Part shown: one piece after another, positions 8,826 through 17,422 of the stretch
Layout: every line of letters begins with the position of its first letter
How positions within the stretch are numbered: position 1 is the first letter of the stretch
From: an uncultured Rhodospirillales bacterium
GTDB lineage: Bacteria; Pseudomonadota; Alphaproteobacteria; Acetobacterales; Acetobacteraceae
Assembly (NCBI GenBank): GCA_903891315.1
Contig: CAITEF010000050.1
Span: forward strand, 1 to 34,786
Direction of reading: 5' to 3'
DNA length: 34,786 bases
Notes under the pieces: model-generated
Databases searched by the model: none
The model's input: only the letters and a program-made list of their open reading frames with translations
What the model was told of the DNA's origin: nothing
Translations under genes and position numbers: made by a program

Positions 8826-9332
8826 TTACGACGTGATTTTCCCGTTGGCTGCAAGAAACACATCAGGGTGGACCAATACAATCCCAAATGCCGCGCAGCC
8901 GGGGGCGACGTCCTCGGTACGATCATCGACCAACACCGAGGCCCCGGCTCGGGCACAGACCAGGCCCTTCCAATGCCGATAGGCGCGCTCAACCGGGCTT
9001 TCCGGCCCGGCATAGACGCGCCTTTCACGCTGACGGCGCAGCCGTGCCGCCGCGTCGGCGAGGCCGTCATCGATATTGAACGCATTCGAGAAATGAGTGC
9101 GGTTGACCGCATCGGTCTCCTGGGCGAGGTCTTCCCAGATTGCATGTTGCATGCCATGCGAACGGAAGGTGACGATCAGATGCTCGGTCTGCGGCGTGGC
9201 GCGGATGAACTCATGCATCTTTCGGCCCGCTTTGTGGCCGACCAAGGTGAGATCGAAATCCCAGGCGATCCGGTTTGCGGCGTGCAGATGCCGCAATGCG
9301 GCCTGTACCGCCTCGGCGATGTCATCGGACAT
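8826..9332 (-). CDS. small HAD-like phosphatase/hydrolase of unknown role
   Basis: 168 residues. The start at 9332 is set by GGAGG with a 6 base spacer; the longer frame to 9407 begins inside the flippase gene and lacks a good start. WDFDLTLVG at 24-32 is a HAD motif I (Asp25, Asp27). VTFRS near 55 fits motif II, Lys122 may be motif III, and VDDRTEDVAPG at 135-145 looks like the acidic motif IV. The body is shorter than most HAD phosphatases and has no obvious cap. It overlaps the 3' end of the flippase gene by 11 bp and closes that operon, so it is probably co-expressed with repeat-unit assembly. Substrate unknown; a sugar phosphate or lipid-linked phosphate is possible but unproven. Confidence 0.7.
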   Translation of the reverse strand: MSDDIAEAVQAALRHLHAANRIAWDFDLTLVGHKAGRKMHEFIRATPQTEHLIVTFRSHGMQHAIWEDLAQETDAVNRTHFSNAFNIDDGLADAAARLRRQRERRVYAGPESPVERAYRHWKGLVCARAGASVLVDDRTEDVAPGCAAFGIVLVHPDVFLAANGKITS

Positions 9333-10869
9333 CTTGAGCCTCCGATTGTGGCTTGGCCCGACCCAGCACGGACGCGGCCTTGGCGAGACCCTGCCGCGCC
9401 AGAGCAAGAATATCGGTCTCCGGCCCGTCGGGCTTGCCGCAGAGCCACCACAGCAGCACCAGGGTTGCCAGATACAACAGGGCTCCGAGCAGAGCCACGC
9501 CGAACAGCGCCAGATAGGGCGACAGATCGTCGAAATCAGCGCCCCAGCCCAGCCCGAGCGCCTGAATCACCCCGGCCATCACCGCCGTCGCCGCAAGACA
9601 ACGCCATAGAACCGGCACGACGTCACGAAACAGGCCGATCCGCAGCTGGTGGCAGGCCATGGCGGAGACGGCGAATTGCTCGATTGCAGCACTGATTCCA
9701 ATCGCCAGCGCCGCCCCCTGCAGGCCCAGACGCGGCAGCAGCAATGCCAGCAGCGCCAGACGCAACGCCACCAGGACGGCCCGCAGCAGGACGATCTGCC
9801 GCAGCATGCCATACGCATACAAATAGGCCCCGCTGACGGCACCGAACAAGCCGGTGGCGGAAAACAGCGCCATCGTTTGCAGCACCGGCACCGAGCTGTC
9901 CCAGCCCGCCCCGAAGCCGACGCGCAGGAAATTCGGGGCGACGATCGAAATGCCGATGGCGGACGGAATCACCAGCAACGCCGCCGAACCGCACAATCTC
10001 AACCAGATCGGCGCTGCGGATTGTCCAAGTCTGCGGCTTTCGGAGAAGGCCGAGAAGGTTGATCGGCCAAGCGGTTCGACCAGTTCGGTGTTCGGCAGCG
10101 ACGCCATTTCCATGCCCAGCGAATAAAATCCCACCCGGGTCGAATCGAGCAGCCTGCCCACCATGAACGTGTCGGATTGCCCGGCCAGAATGCCGATGAT
10201 CCCGCTCAGCCAGGTCCACAGCGAATAGGACATCAAATGCCGCCAATTCTGCAGGCCAAGCCTGGGGCGGTAGGGATGCATGATGTAGCCTGCGGCGAGT
10301 TTCAGGCAGCGATTGACCACCACCGAGGCGACCAGCGCCCAATAGCTGTGGGTGATCGCCGCCAGCACGACGACGAAGACTGTACCGAGAAAACGCGGCA
10401 CGATCCACAGGCGGAATTCGAGGTGAAAATCGAATTGGCGGCGAAAATCGACCGTCCCGATATTGTTGAACCCATCCAGCAGGTTGGCGAAGGCCAGCGC
10501 GAAGACCACCACCGCCAGACGCGGCTCGTTGAAGAACGCCGCCGCTGGCCTTGCCGCCGCCATGATCAGCAGCGTCAAGGTGATCGCGCGGATCAGCTGC
10601 AAGGTGAAAGCGGTGTCGTAAAGGCTGCGCTGCGGATCGCGCTCGCGCACCAGCGCGTCCTCGATGCCGAACCAGCTCAGCGCCTCGACCGATTGGGTGA
10701 AGCTCAGTGCCAGGGCCAACAGGCCGAAATCGCTCGGCAGCAGCAGGCGGACCAGGAACAGAGTCGAGATCACCCCCAGCGTGCGGGTGCCCATTCGCCA
10801 CGCCACCACCCAGGCGGTGCCGCGCGCGGTCTTGGCCAGTGTGGAGGAAGATTGCGCGCGCTCGCTCAT
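9322..10869 (-). CDS. oligosaccharide flippase, Wzx-like (MOP superfamily)
   Basis: 515 residue inner-membrane protein with about twelve to fourteen hydrophobic helices. It shows the typical polysaccharide-synthesis transporter start: charged N-terminus, then TARGTAWVVAWRMGTRTLGVISTLFLVRLL. Conserved features include LPSDFGLLALA and the EMASLPNTELVEPLGR segment. By family it moves the undecaprenyl-linked repeat unit across the inner membrane. ATG at 10869 overlaps the TGA of the GT4 gene as ATGA. A much longer open frame extends upstream to 11199, but that part is an out-of-frame reading of the glycosyltransferase. The HAD-like gene starts inside its last 11 bp. Confidence 0.9.
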   Translation of the reverse strand: MSERAQSSSTLAKTARGTAWVVAWRMGTRTLGVISTLFLVRLLLPSDFGLLALALSFTQSVEALSWFGIEDALVRERDPQRSLYDTAFTLQLIRAITLTLLIMAAARPAAAFFNEPRLAVVVFALAFANLLDGFNNIGTVDFRRQFDFHLEFRLWIVPRFLGTVFVVVLAAITHSYWALVASVVVNRCLKLAAGYIMHPYRPRLGLQNWRHLMSYSLWTWLSGIIGILAGQSDTFMVGRLLDSTRVGFYSLGMEMASLPNTELVEPLGRSTFSAFSESRRLGQSAAPIWLRLCGSAALLVIPSAIGISIVAPNFLRVGFGAGWDSSVPVLQTMALFSATGLFGAVSGAYLYAYGMLRQIVLLRAVLVALRLALLALLLPRLGLQGAALAIGISAAIEQFAVSAMACHQLRIGLFRDVVPVLWRCLAATAVMAGVIQALGLGWGADFDDLSPYLALFGVALLGALLYLATLVLLWWLCGKPDGPETDILALARQGLAKAASVLGRAKPQSEAQDVR

Positions 10870-12101
10870 GCGACGTCCTGCCGCGGCCTGCGGGACAGCA
10901 CATCGCGGAAGACGCGCAACTGCCCCTCGGTGGTCTCCTGCCAGCCAAAGCGCTCGGCATAGGCCCTGGTGGCGGCGCGGTCCGGCGGTGCTGCGGCAAG
11001 CTGGAGCGCGGCATCGGCGAGAGCGTCCGGGGTGTTCTCGCGCAGGATCAGCCCGGCTTCCGGCCCCTGCACCACTTCGGGGTTGCCCGCAATGTTGCTG
11101 GCAATCACTGGGGTGCCGCAGGCCATCGATTCGAGCAACACATTCGCCCAGCCTTCCCGCGTCGAGGCGAGCACCGAGACATCGGCGGCCGAATACCACA
11201 AGGGCAAGCTGGCATGCGGGCGGCTGCCGAGCAAATGCACCCGCTCGGCCACGCCAAGCCGTGCGGCCAGAGCGGCAAGGCTCGCGCGCTCCGGTCCATC
11301 CCCCAGAATCGCCAGATGCGTGCCGGGCAAAGCGGGCAGGGCTGAAATCGTCAAATCATGCCGCTTGCGCGCAATCAGATGGCCGACCGCCACCATCAGC
11401 CGGTCGGTGGCGACAAGCCCGAGTTCGGCGCGGGCGGGTGCGGGGTCGGCGGGGCGGAACATCGCAAGGTCGATGCCGTTGCGCAGCACATGCACGCGGG
11501 CCGGGTCGGCCCCGAGCCCGATCATCGCCTCGCACAGTGCCGCACTGACACCGATCAGCGCATCGGCGGCCTGCAGGGCGGCGATGATCCGGCGGCGCGG
11601 CACCTTGTAATCCGGCAATTGGGTGATGTCCGAGCCGCGCGCGGTGATGGTCACCGGCAAGCCGAAACGCCGTGCCAGCATCACGGCCGCCACCCCGTCA
11701 GGGTAGACGTAATGCGCGTCGATCACATCGATCTTCGCCCCGTGGTCCAACAGGCGGCGCAACGCCGGGACGGCGGCGGCGGCGAGCAAATCGGGTGCCC
11801 AGTTCATGCCGATTTTCGGGATCACCGCAAAGCGCGGATGCCATACCGCAAGCCCGTGCCGCGTCTCGACCGCCGGAACCCAAGCGTGGCGATCCCAGCC
11901 AAAGCGGCGCCCAAGTGAAGTGGCAAGACGCAGGCGCGGAAAATACGGCACCGGGGCGAGCACAATGCTCGCCGCCGCGCCAGAGCCGACCAGATGCCGC
12001 AGCCGATTCTCGACGAACACGCCGTGATTCGGGTTTGCCGCGTTCGGATACAGCGTGGTGAAGGTCAGCAGATTGAGCGGCGCGACGTCGAACACTGGCA
12101 T
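10866..12101 (-). CDS. family 4 (GT-B) glycosyltransferase
   Basis: 411 residue GT-B glycosyltransferase. The N-terminal half begins LNLLTFTTLYPNAANPNHGVF, typical of the sugar-transferase group found in XrtA loci. The C-terminal half has VAVGHLIARKRHDL, ILGDGPER and the nucleotide-sugar motif STREGWANVLLESMACGTPV, with the E-x7-E pair. Acts in the cytoplasm, probably adding an early sugar of the repeat unit. The ATG at 12101 is 3 bases after the TGA of the TPR gene and has a weak ribosome binding site, consistent with translational coupling. It overlaps the flippase gene by 4 bp. Confidence 0.9.
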   Translation of the reverse strand: MPVFDVAPLNLLTFTTLYPNAANPNHGVFVENRLRHLVGSGAAASIVLAPVPYFPRLRLATSLGRRFGWDRHAWVPAVETRHGLAVWHPRFAVIPKIGMNWAPDLLAAAAVPALRRLLDHGAKIDVIDAHYVYPDGVAAVMLARRFGLPVTITARGSDITQLPDYKVPRRRIIAALQAADALIGVSAALCEAMIGLGADPARVHVLRNGIDLAMFRPADPAPARAELGLVATDRLMVAVGHLIARKRHDLTISALPALPGTHLAILGDGPERASLAALAARLGVAERVHLLGSRPHASLPLWYSAADVSVLASTREGWANVLLESMACGTPVIASNIAGNPEVVQGPEAGLILRENTPDALADAALQLAAAPPDRAATRAYAERFGWQETTEGQLRVFRDVLSRRPRQDVA

Positions 12102-12104
12102 CGA

Positions 12105-14873
12105 TCAGTTGTCGCGCAGTTCCCTCACCAGCTTCCGCGCGTCCTCCTGCTCGGGGAAGGCGGTTTCCTGTTCGGCGAGCGGCCGCACGATCGTCATCGC
12201 CTCCAACCGCTTGCCCGATTGCGCCAAGGCGGTGGCGTAATGGAACTGCACCGTCGGGTCACCCTTCAGCACCGCCACCGCCTGCGACAACAGCGGCACG
12301 GCGGCGGCGGCCTGCTTGGACTGCACCAGGATCCAGCCGAGCGTGTCGGCGTTCGGTGCGGTCGGCTGCAGCACGAAAGCGCGGCGCGCCAACGCCAAGG
12401 CGCGCGGGTCCTTCTTGGTGGCATACATCCAGGCGAGATTGTTCATCGTCACCGGATTGTCGGGCTCGCTCTCGTTGAGCCGCTCCAGCATCGAGATCGC
12501 CTCGTCGTTCTTGCCGGTGGCGATCTTGAGGTCGGAGGCCATATGCAGCACCCGCGCATCGTTCGGGTTGCTCTTCAGCCACTCATCCATCACCTCGGCC
12601 GCCCGCGTCGGCTGCTGCGACGCGCCATAGGCGCTGGCGGCGTTGACGACCAGATCGGTGGTCGGATGCTGCTTGATCTGCTCGACATAAAGCTCGGCAG
12701 CGATCGGGAATTTGCGCAGCACCATCGCCAGATCGGCGCGCAGGATCGGCGCGTAGGCCGCGGTGGCCGGGTCGCTTTCCAGCTTGGCGATCTGCAGATT
12801 GGCCGCGGCTTCGCCGCCCCGGAAATACTCGTTGCCGATCAGCAGGCGCATCAGCTGCATGTCGTCGGGGCTGAATTTCAGCGCGGCCAGCGCGGTGTCG
12901 CGCGCACCGTCCAAGTCGCGGCGCGATTGCTGCAACGCCATCATCTCGCCGATCGCCTGCGGCTCGCCGGGCTGCTTGATCAGGATCTGGCGATAGGCCT
13001 CCATCGCCATGTCGACCTGCCGGTCGGCCTCCAGCGCATGGGCGCGCACCAGCAATTCCGGTGTGGTCGGAGCGCCGCCCTTGGGCACCAATTGGTCCAG
13101 CAGTTTCAACGCTTTGGCGGCCTGATTGGCATCGACATAGAGTGCTGCCAATGTCAGCCCGATCTTCCGGTTCTCCGGTGCCGCCTCAACGGCGGCTTCC
13201 AGCACCGTCACGGCGCGCTGCGTGCGCTGTGTGCCGGTCAGCAGCGGCAGGATAACATTGAGCGCGGGCTCGTTGGCCGGATTCTGCGCGAGAATCTGGT
13301 TGAGCGCCGCCTCGGCGTCGTTGGTCCGGCCCTGGATCTCGTCGAGTTGGGCCATCGCGATGCGGGGGCGAATCGATGTCGGGTTGGCCTCCATCAGGCG
13401 CTGATATTGCAGCCGCGCGCCGTCATATTCCTGGCGCATCACCAGAACCATCGCGTTGATCAACCCGATCTCTTCGGTGGCCCCCTGCTGGATTCGCATC
13501 TGCTCCAGCGCCTTGGCGGCCCCGTCGAGGTCGCCGGCGCGCAAGGCCGCCATCGTGGCCAGCCGGTCCGGGTCTTTCGAATCCAGGGTCATTTTGATGC
13601 CCCCCGGCAATTCGCGCGGATCGCTGGGACCACCCAGCACCGCCTGCCCCAGGAGCCCCTTGCCGGCCAAACGCTGCGGTGCCACCGCCAGCGCGCTGTC
13701 CAGGCTGCGCACCGCCTCGCCGGGCTTGCCGGCGGCGATATAGGCCTGGCTAAGCAGGTTGAGCGTCTCGGAATCGGACAGGCCGAGACGCAGCGCCTTC
13801 TGTAGGGTCTCGATCGCCTGATCGGGACGTTTGGACGCCACCTGGGCGGTGGCCAACAGCTTCACGCCGTCAATATCCGCCGGGTGACGGGTGTAATACC
13901 GGTTCGCATAGTCAAGCGCCTGCTGGACCTGGCCGAGTTCGAGCTTGACCACGGCCAGGAAGAAATTGGCGCGCGGGAAGCGGTCCATCACGGTGGACAG
14001 TTTTTGGAACTCAAGGTCGGCTTGTGCTGCGCGATGTGCGCGGGTCAGCAGCACCGCGTTGAGATAGACGGCCGCCGCAGAATTTGGCTGCTGCTTGGTG
14101 ATCTCGTCGAGATCTTGCCTGGTGCGGTCATCCTGGCCCAGATCGAGCTCGATATTGGCGCGTTCGAGCCTTGCAGCCACGAAGCGCGGCGCGATGCTGA
14201 CGGCGTTGTTGAGAGTCTCTAGAGCGGATTGGCGATTGCCGCGCGCAACCGCCACCTGCGCCTTGAGCAGCATGGCGTCGACGCGTCGCGGATCGATCGC
14301 CAACGCACGATCGATCTTCTCCTGCGCCAAAATCAGGTCACCCTGGCTCATGGCGATGCGGGCGGCGGTCAGCGGCACCGAGGCCGAGCGCGGCGAGGAT
14401 TTCTCGGCGGTCGCCAATGCCTCCAGCGCCGCCGGCTGATCGCCCTGGGTGGCCAATGCCAACGCGCGGATCAGCAGCAATTGCGCGGTCAGATCGGCGG
14501 TGGTCAGTGGCGGGGTGAATTTTTCCAGCAACTGCTTGTTGTTGCCCTGCAGCAGATAGCTCTGCGCCAGCAGCACCGGCAGATCGCTCTGCTTGCCGCC
14601 CAGCGATTGAGTGCTCTCAAGCTCCTTCTGGGCGGCAACCGCATCGCCAAGCTGCAGCAGAGTGTAGCCAAGGCGGTAATGCGCATCCATGTCGCTGGGA
14701 TCGTCACGCACCGCATTGCGCAACTCCAGGGCCGCCAGCCGCAAATCGCCGGTTTGCATGGCCTGTTTGGCAATGCCCATATGATCGGGGCGGCGGCCGA
14801 ACTTCCACCAGGCCGCTCCACCTGCCGCACCGAGGACCATCACCGCGAGCAGAATCAACAGAAGCTTTTTCAT
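12105..14873 (-). CDS. membrane-anchored TPR protein, PEP-CTERM system-associated (PrsT-like)
   Basis: 922 residues. After MKKLLLILLAVMVLGAAGGAAWW, a single N-terminal transmembrane anchor, the whole protein is built of tandem tetratricopeptide repeats (roughly 20 units of about 34 residues, for example DLRLAALELRNAVRDDPSD and the C-terminal NDEAISMLERLNESEPDN). Length and context match the TPR protein of XrtA systems, proposed to scaffold synthesis and export in the periplasm. Family members are commonly described as lipoproteins, but no lipobox cysteine is seen here, so this copy appears anchored by its helix. ATG at 14873 was chosen because it starts the anchor directly; a GTG at 14906 is in frame. 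It lies 132 bp after the sugar transferase gene and just before the GT4 gene. Confidence 0.88.
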   Translation of the reverse strand: MKKLLLILLAVMVLGAAGGAAWWKFGRRPDHMGIAKQAMQTGDLRLAALELRNAVRDDPSDMDAHYRLGYTLLQLGDAVAAQKELESTQSLGGKQSDLPVLLAQSYLLQGNNKQLLEKFTPPLTTADLTAQLLLIRALALATQGDQPAALEALATAEKSSPRSASVPLTAARIAMSQGDLILAQEKIDRALAIDPRRVDAMLLKAQVAVARGNRQSALETLNNAVSIAPRFVAARLERANIELDLGQDDRTRQDLDEITKQQPNSAAAVYLNAVLLTRAHRAAQADLEFQKLSTVMDRFPRANFFLAVVKLELGQVQQALDYANRYYTRHPADIDGVKLLATAQVASKRPDQAIETLQKALRLGLSDSETLNLLSQAYIAAGKPGEAVRSLDSALAVAPQRLAGKGLLGQAVLGGPSDPRELPGGIKMTLDSKDPDRLATMAALRAGDLDGAAKALEQMRIQQGATEEIGLINAMVLVMRQEYDGARLQYQRLMEANPTSIRPRIAMAQLDEIQGRTNDAEAALNQILAQNPANEPALNVILPLLTGTQRTQRAVTVLEAAVEAAPENRKIGLTLAALYVDANQAAKALKLLDQLVPKGGAPTTPELLVRAHALEADRQVDMAMEAYRQILIKQPGEPQAIGEMMALQQSRRDLDGARDTALAALKFSPDDMQLMRLLIGNEYFRGGEAAANLQIAKLESDPATAAYAPILRADLAMVLRKFPIAAELYVEQIKQHPTTDLVVNAASAYGASQQPTRAAEVMDEWLKSNPNDARVLHMASDLKIATGKNDEAISMLERLNESEPDNPVTMNNLAWMYATKKDPRALALARRAFVLQPTAPNADTLGWILVQSKQAAAAVPLLSQAVAVLKGDPTVQFHYATALAQSGKRLEAMTIVRPLAEQETAFPEQEDARKLVRELRDN

Positions 14874-15005
14874 GGAAGATCGCCAACGCCCCGCCAGAAC
14901 ACGCACCGCGAATGCCGCAGCGCCCTTGTCTCGTCAATCAGACACTACTCCGCCGAAGCTGCCTTGCCCAGATCATCGCACCCGAGCAACCGGGCACAGC
15001 GGCAA

Positions 15006-16295
15006 TCAACGCGCACCTTCTTGGAACAGGATCACGCGAATGGTCGAAAACACGATCAGCATATCCAGCACAAAACTCTGATGTTTCACGTAATACAGAT
15101 CGTATGACAGTTTTGCGCGGGCATCTTCGACTGACGCACCATAATGATAATTCACCTGCGCCCACCCGGTCAGCCCCGGCTTGACCTGGGCACGGTCGGC
15201 GTAGAACGGGATTGCCTCGGTCAGTTGGGCGACAAACATCGGGCGCTCCGGACGCGGCCCGATGAAGCTCATATCGCCGCGCAGAATATTGAACAGTTGC
15301 GGCAATTCATCGATCCGGGTCAGCCGGATGAACTGGCCCACCCGCGTCACCCGCTTGTCCTGCTGCATGGCCCAGACCGGACCGGAGGCCTCGGCGTCCG
15401 GGCGCATCGAGCGGAACTTGACCAGCACGAACGGCGTGCCGTGCAGCCCCACTCGCTCCTGGCGGTAGAAAATCGGGCCGCGGCTGTCCAACCGGATCGC
15501 CAGCATGGTCGCCAGCATCAGCGGCAGCGAGAAGAACAACAGACCCAGACCGAGCGCCAGATCGGTCAGACGGTGCGCCAACGCCGAGAAGCCATGCCCG
15601 CGTGACGCAGGCACGATGCGCTGTTCGAGCGTGTCGAGGTCGATACGCTGCAGGAAGCGGTCCCAGAACGAGGCCGATGAGATCACCTGCGGCGATCGCG
15701 CCGTCGCTTGCAGCGCGGTCCCAGGGGCGAGAACAAGCGCCCAGATATTGCGCCGCTGACAATCGGCGAACAGCTCTGCCTCACTTCCGGAGGGCGGCGG
15801 GTCGAAGCGGGCGACAATGTCAAAGCCGCAGCCGATCCGCCCCGCGAGGGCGTTGCGCAGTTTTGCCGCCTGCGCCTCATCGCCGACAATGACGATGCGG
15901 CGGACGAACACGCCGACGCGCAAGGCGTAGCCGAACACCAGCCGCAACAGAACCAGCAGCACAAGGCACGCCAGGCCCGCCCGCGCGAGCAAATTGAGGC
16001 AAACCGCATCGGTCGGCGAGTTCTGCGCGTCAGCGACCGCAATCAAAGCCATCAGACAGGCCAGGGCCAAGAAGAGTGACAGGACCGATTTGGCGAATGT
16101 CTGCCGCGGATCGGCCAAGCTGTCGGCGCGGTAAGCACCTATGGCCAGCGACAGCACCAGAGTGACCGCGGCCAGGGCAAACGCCAGATCCAGCGTCATC
16201 GCGCTGGAAAACAACCCGCCATCGGCCAGCACCGCCAAGGCCAGCAGAAATCCAGCGGTCAATTCCACAAACCCGAGGGCAAACAACTCGGTCAT
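15006..16295 (-). CDS. EpsB/WcaJ-type initiating sugar transferase (polyprenyl-phosphate glycosyl-1-phosphate transferase)
   Basis: 429 residue inner-membrane enzyme that transfers a sugar-1-phosphate to undecaprenyl phosphate and so starts the repeat unit. The N-terminus has about four to five hydrophobic helices, followed by a CoA-binding-like cytoplasmic region (IVIVGDEAQAAKLRNAL). The C-terminal catalytic domain has a membrane helix, then GPIFYRQERVGLHGTPF, KFRSMRPDAE, RLTRIDELPQLFNIL, FIGPRPERP and KPGLTGWAQVNY. This is the PEP-CTERM-associated form of the family. ATG at 16295 is preceded by AAGGGGA, somewhat distant at about 10 bases; the open frame extends to 16349 without a convincing start. 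It heads the minus-strand block, divergent from the export operon across the control region. Confidence 0.92.
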   Translation of the reverse strand: MTELFALGFVELTAGFLLALAVLADGGLFSSAMTLDLAFALAAVTLVLSLAIGAYRADSLADPRQTFAKSVLSLFLALACLMALIAVADAQNSPTDAVCLNLLARAGLACLVLLVLLRLVFGYALRVGVFVRRIVIVGDEAQAAKLRNALAGRIGCGFDIVARFDPPPSGSEAELFADCQRRNIWALVLAPGTALQATARSPQVISSASFWDRFLQRIDLDTLEQRIVPASRGHGFSALAHRLTDLALGLGLLFFSLPLMLATMLAIRLDSRGPIFYRQERVGLHGTPFVLVKFRSMRPDAEASGPVWAMQQDKRVTRVGQFIRLTRIDELPQLFNILRGDMSFIGPRPERPMFVAQLTEAIPFYADRAQVKPGLTGWAQVNYHYGASVEDARAKLSYDLYYVKHQSFVLDMLIVFSTIRVILFQEGAR

Positions 16296-16626
16296 GCAGG
16301 AATATCCCCTTGGGCGCCAATGGCCCCCTTTTGCGCTTATGCTGCCCACGAGACCAGCGCGTCATCGCAAGAGATCTGCTCTGACGCAAGAGAGCGCGCG
16401 GCTGCGGGCCGGATAACGTCCACCATCCTGGCGTATTTGGGATAGTTGCCTTTGCCATATAGGCACAATGCCCTAGAAACCATGCTTTGCGCACGATTCC
16501 ACCCAATGCTAAATCCCTTCATGAGAACCGAATCGAATCGCTCAGTTCCGTCAGTGTCGGCCACGTAAGTCTGCAATTCATCAATTGCGTGGACGATAGG
16601 GCGGGAAGACGTGATTTTGGTTCGAC
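16296..16626. other. non-coding stretch between the sugar transferase and the tRNA
   Basis: 331 bp without a recognisable gene. An open minus-strand frame of about 120 codons crosses it, but it begins in the antisense of the tRNA and has the tell-tale MVGAEGVEPPP start of such artefacts. The 16440-16620 part looks less GC-rich than its surroundings. Two copies of CGCAAGAG at 16366 and 16385 match the inner 8 bases of the plasmid iteron in reverse orientation. Promoters for the sugar transferase gene should lie here, but I cannot place them. Confidence 0.5.
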
Positions 16627-16701
16627 AGGCGTGTAGCTCAGTGGCAGAGCGCTGCTTTAACTCGGCAGAGGGCGGGGGTTCGACTCCTTCCGCGCCTACC
16701 A
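16627..16701 (+). tRNA. tRNA-Val-like gene, predicted anticodon AAC
   Basis: A full 75 base cloverleaf can be drawn. The acceptor stem AGGCGTG pairs with CGCGCCT (one G-T pair), the discriminator is A and CCA is encoded. The D arm is GCTC/GAGC with a GG in the loop. The anticodon stem CTGCT/GGCAG closes loop TTAACTC. The variable loop has 5 bases, and the T arm GGGGG/CCTTC (two G-T pairs) carries loop TTCGACT. The anticodon is therefore AAC, reading the valine codon GTT. That is unusual, since bacteria normally use GAC and TAC for valine, and position 37 is T where a purine is expected. It may be a degenerate or specialised copy. Confidence 0.7.
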
Positions 16702-16780
16702 TATGAATTGCATTGCCTAGGTTGCATCAAGCCTGCCATCGCGAGTAACGGTGGCGGCAAATATGGTCGGGGTCGTGATC

Positions 16781-17410
16781 ATGCGTGTTTTTGGTGCCTT
16801 CGCATTGGCTGCGCTGCTGTTCACTGTCGTTGGCTGTTCGTCCGCTCCGGCCCCCGCGCCGGTGGTGCCGATCATGCCCGCGGATGCGCCGAACGCGCCC
16901 AACAGCATCTATCGCATTGGTCCGGGCGACAATCTGCAGGTGTTCGTCTACGGCTCGCCGGAGTTGAGCGTTGGCGGCACCCCGGTTCGCCCGGATGGGC
17001 GTCTGGCACTGCCGCTGGTCCCCGATATCCAGGCCGCCGGCAAGACGCCGACCGAGTTGGCGCATGACATTGCGGAATTGCTGAAGAAATTTATCCAAGA
17101 CCCGAACGTGTCGGTGATCGTGCACAGCTTCAACAGCACCTTCGACCGCCAGATCAAGGTGGTTGGCGAGGCCTCGCAGCCGATCGCACTGCCCTACAGC
17201 GATCACATGACCCTGCTCGACGTGATGATCATGACGAAGGGGGTGACAAAGTTCGCCGCTGGCAATTCCGCCGTTGTGGTGCGCCGGGTTGGCGATCATC
17301 AAGAAACCATTCATGTGCGGCTTGCCGATCTGCTCAAGAACGGCGATGTCACTCAGAATATCGAGATGCAGCCTGGCGACACGCTGATCATCCCGCAGTC
17401 GTATTTCTAA
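16781..17410 (+). CDS. polysaccharide export lipoprotein, Wza-like, XrtA-associated
   Basis: 209 residue outer-membrane export component. MRVFGAFALAALLFTVVGC is a lipoprotein signal peptide with the lipobox VVGC, so Cys19 is the likely acylation site. The polysaccharide export domain follows, YRIGPGDNLQVFVYGSPEL and RPDGRLALPLV (about residues 43-90). An SLBB domain comes next, VVGEASQPIALPY, ending MQPGDTLIIPQSYF. ATG at 16781 was chosen because it begins the signal peptide; upstream ATG 16763 and GTG 16751 are in frame. The Shine-Dalgarno is weak. It is the first gene of the plus-strand export operon and starts 79 bp after the tRNA. It should form the secretion channel with the chain-length protein. 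Confidence 0.92.
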   Translation: MRVFGAFALAALLFTVVGCSSAPAPAPVVPIMPADAPNAPNSIYRIGPGDNLQVFVYGSPELSVGGTPVRPDGRLALPLVPDIQAAGKTPTELAHDIAELLKKFIQDPNVSVIVHSFNSTFDRQIKVVGEASQPIALPYSDHMTLLDVMIMTKGVTKFAAGNSAVVVRRVGDHQETIHVRLADLLKNGDVTQNIEMQPGDTLIIPQSYF

Positions 17411-17422
17411 GGCCCGCGCCGC

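Noticed and set aside
11994-13805. 603 codon plus-strand frame
   Set aside because: Antisense of the TPR protein; its low-complexity periodic composition mirrors the TPR repeats.
16337-16702. Minus-strand 121 codon frame beginning MVGAEGVEPPP
   Set aside because: This start is the known false reading of a tRNA 3' end in antisense; the rest has no recognisable domain and no ribosome binding site.
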